Assembly: GCF_036321025.1 (NCBI RefSeq)
Contig: NZ_JAZAPB010000001.1
Location: 620,001-684,000, forward strand
From: Alteraurantiacibacter hainanensis
GTDB taxonomy: Bacteria; Pseudomonadota; Alphaproteobacteria; Sphingomonadales; Sphingomonadaceae
Length of the DNA: 64,000 bases
Direction of reading: 5' to 3'
Made by a program: the position numbers and the translations under genes. The notes under the pieces are model-generated. The model saw only the letters and a program-made list of their open reading frames with translations, had not been told where the DNA came from and did not search any database. This document shows, piece after piece, positions 63,350-64,000 of the stretch (positions within the stretch are counted from its first letter, which is position 1; each line of letters begins with the position of its first letter).

Positions 63350-64000
63350 GCCCAGCCGATCTCCGTGAAGAACACCGCGAAGAAGGCATCGAGCACGATG
63401 ACCATGAAGATGGCCTGCACCACGGCCTGGGTGGTGCGCAGGCCCACTTCCTCAGCGTTCCCTTTCACCTGCATGCCCTGGTAGCAGCCCGCCATGGCCA
63501 CGATCAGGCCGAACACCGGCGCTTTCACCATGCCGACCCAGAAATCGTAGGTGGGCACCACTTCCTGCACGCGGGCAAGGAAGGTCCAGAACGGGATCCC
63601 CAGCATCACGTCGCCGATCACCGCGCCGCCCACGATGGCGACGCACGAGGCATAGAAGCCGAGCAGCGGCATCATCAGGACGGCTGCCAGGAGGCGCGGG
63701 ATCACCAGCGCTTCCATCGGCGAGACGCCGATCGTGCGCATGGCGTCGATTTCCTCGGTCAGCTTCATCGTGCCCAGCTGCGCCGCGAAGGCGCTGCCGG
63801 ATCGGCCCGCCACCATGATGGCAGTCATCAGCACGCCCAGTTCGCGCAGGGTGATGCGGCCCACCAGGTTCACGGTCAGCGTCTCGGCCCCGAACTGCTG
63901 CAACTGCACCGCGCCCTGCTGGGCGATGACGATGCCGATGAGAAAGCTCATCAGGCCGATGATCGGCAGCGAGGTAACGCCAACCAGTTCCATCTGCCGC
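63346..64000 (-). CDS. mlaE: ABC transporter permease, MlaE type (5' end outside window)
   Basis: Membrane permease of the Mla-type lipid transporter. 218 residues are visible and the frame is open at the window edge, so the N-terminus is missing. The MlaE signature is present: LVGRITLRELGVLMTAIMVAGRSGSAFAAQLGTMKLTEEIDAM, and about five membrane helices are seen. The ATG at 63993 is probably internal, because the residues before it (RQ) continue the family sequence. Confidence 0.93.
   Translation of the reverse strand, partial: RQMELVGVTSLPIIGLMSFLIGIVIAQQGAVQLQQFGAETLTVNLVGRITLRELGVLMTAIMVAGRSGSAFAAQLGTMKLTEEIDAMRTIGVSPMEALVIPRLLAAVLMMPLLGFYASCVAIVGGAVIGDVMLGIPFWTFLARVQEVVPTYDFWVGMVKAPVFGLIVAMAGCYQGMQVKGNAEEVGLRTTQAVVQAIFMVIVLDAFFAVFFTEIGWA

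Overview
The window is a GC-rich chromosomal segment with almost no non-coding space. It looks like an alphaproteobacterium of the Sphingomonadales, most likely the Erythrobacteraceae or a close relative. The reasons are: the homoserine kinase is the kinase-fold ThrB type in an ispH-thrB-rnhA run; scpA-scpB sits beside tatABC, nagZ and argS; an ATP12-type F1 assembly chaperone follows an RluA synthase; a bacterial N-degron aminoacyltransferase is present; there is a large TonB-dependent receptor; and there is a Cpa/Tad pilus locus. I see no rRNA, tRNA, CRISPR array, transposase, integrase or phage structural gene.

Layout. Positions 1-3350 hold the end of an SH3-like gene, argC, and the nitrogen pair glnB-glnA. 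Positions 3434-4360 carry a small membrane protein and an Xre-type regulator, with three 12-bp palindromes spaced exactly 17 bp apart upstream. Positions 4429-6706 hold a lone GH24 lysozyme, a secreted Gly/Asn-rich protein and a fasciclin lipoprotein. Positions 6794-14011 (minus) are tamB, tamA and the N-degron transferase. Positions 14190-18423 hold threonine ammonia-lyase and, divergently, a beta-hydroxyacid dehydrogenase, an exported amidohydrolase and a small exported protein.

Positions 18482-25124 (minus) form one tightly packed run: argS, a SPOR protein, nagZ, scpA, scpB, tatA, tatB, tatC. This groups translation, division/peptidoglycan, chromosome segregation and protein export. Positions 25170-30677 hold a lipoprotein, ispH-thrB-rnhA, a DUF1508 protein, an FAD oxidoreductase and an alpha/beta hydrolase whose start is unusual. 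Positions 30745-38131 are a Cpa/Tad pilus cluster (cpaA, B, C, D, E, tadB, tadC) that lacks the cpaF/tadA ATPase and any Flp pilin.

Positions 38216-44866 hold a MarR regulator, mtnP, a type-2 hydroxyacyl-CoA dehydrogenase, a TonB-dependent receptor and a sulfotransferase. Positions 44886-50970 hold clpB, an M16 double-domain protease lipoprotein and a small protein. Positions 50967-57618 (minus) hold trmL, gatB, an uncharacterised 87-residue gene coupled between gatB and gatA, gatA, gatC, a DUF4153 membrane protein, an FKBP isomerase and rpsU. Positions 57824-60914 are crcB, an RluA-family synthase, a HAD phosphatase, a small membrane protein and the ATP12 chaperone, all overlapping or nearly so. 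Positions 60911-64000 (minus) are an Mla-type lipid transporter (lipoprotein, mlaD, mlaF, and mlaE cut by the window edge).

Most of the window is core genome. The most interesting signals are the 17-bp-phased operator array (4311-4360), the probable non-canonical AUU start of the alpha/beta hydrolase (30594-30677), the missing pilus ATPase (36061-36137), and the coupled small gene inside the gatCAB locus (52938-53201). I did not find a clear novel multi-gene system. All calls come from reading the sequence and family knowledge, with no database search.
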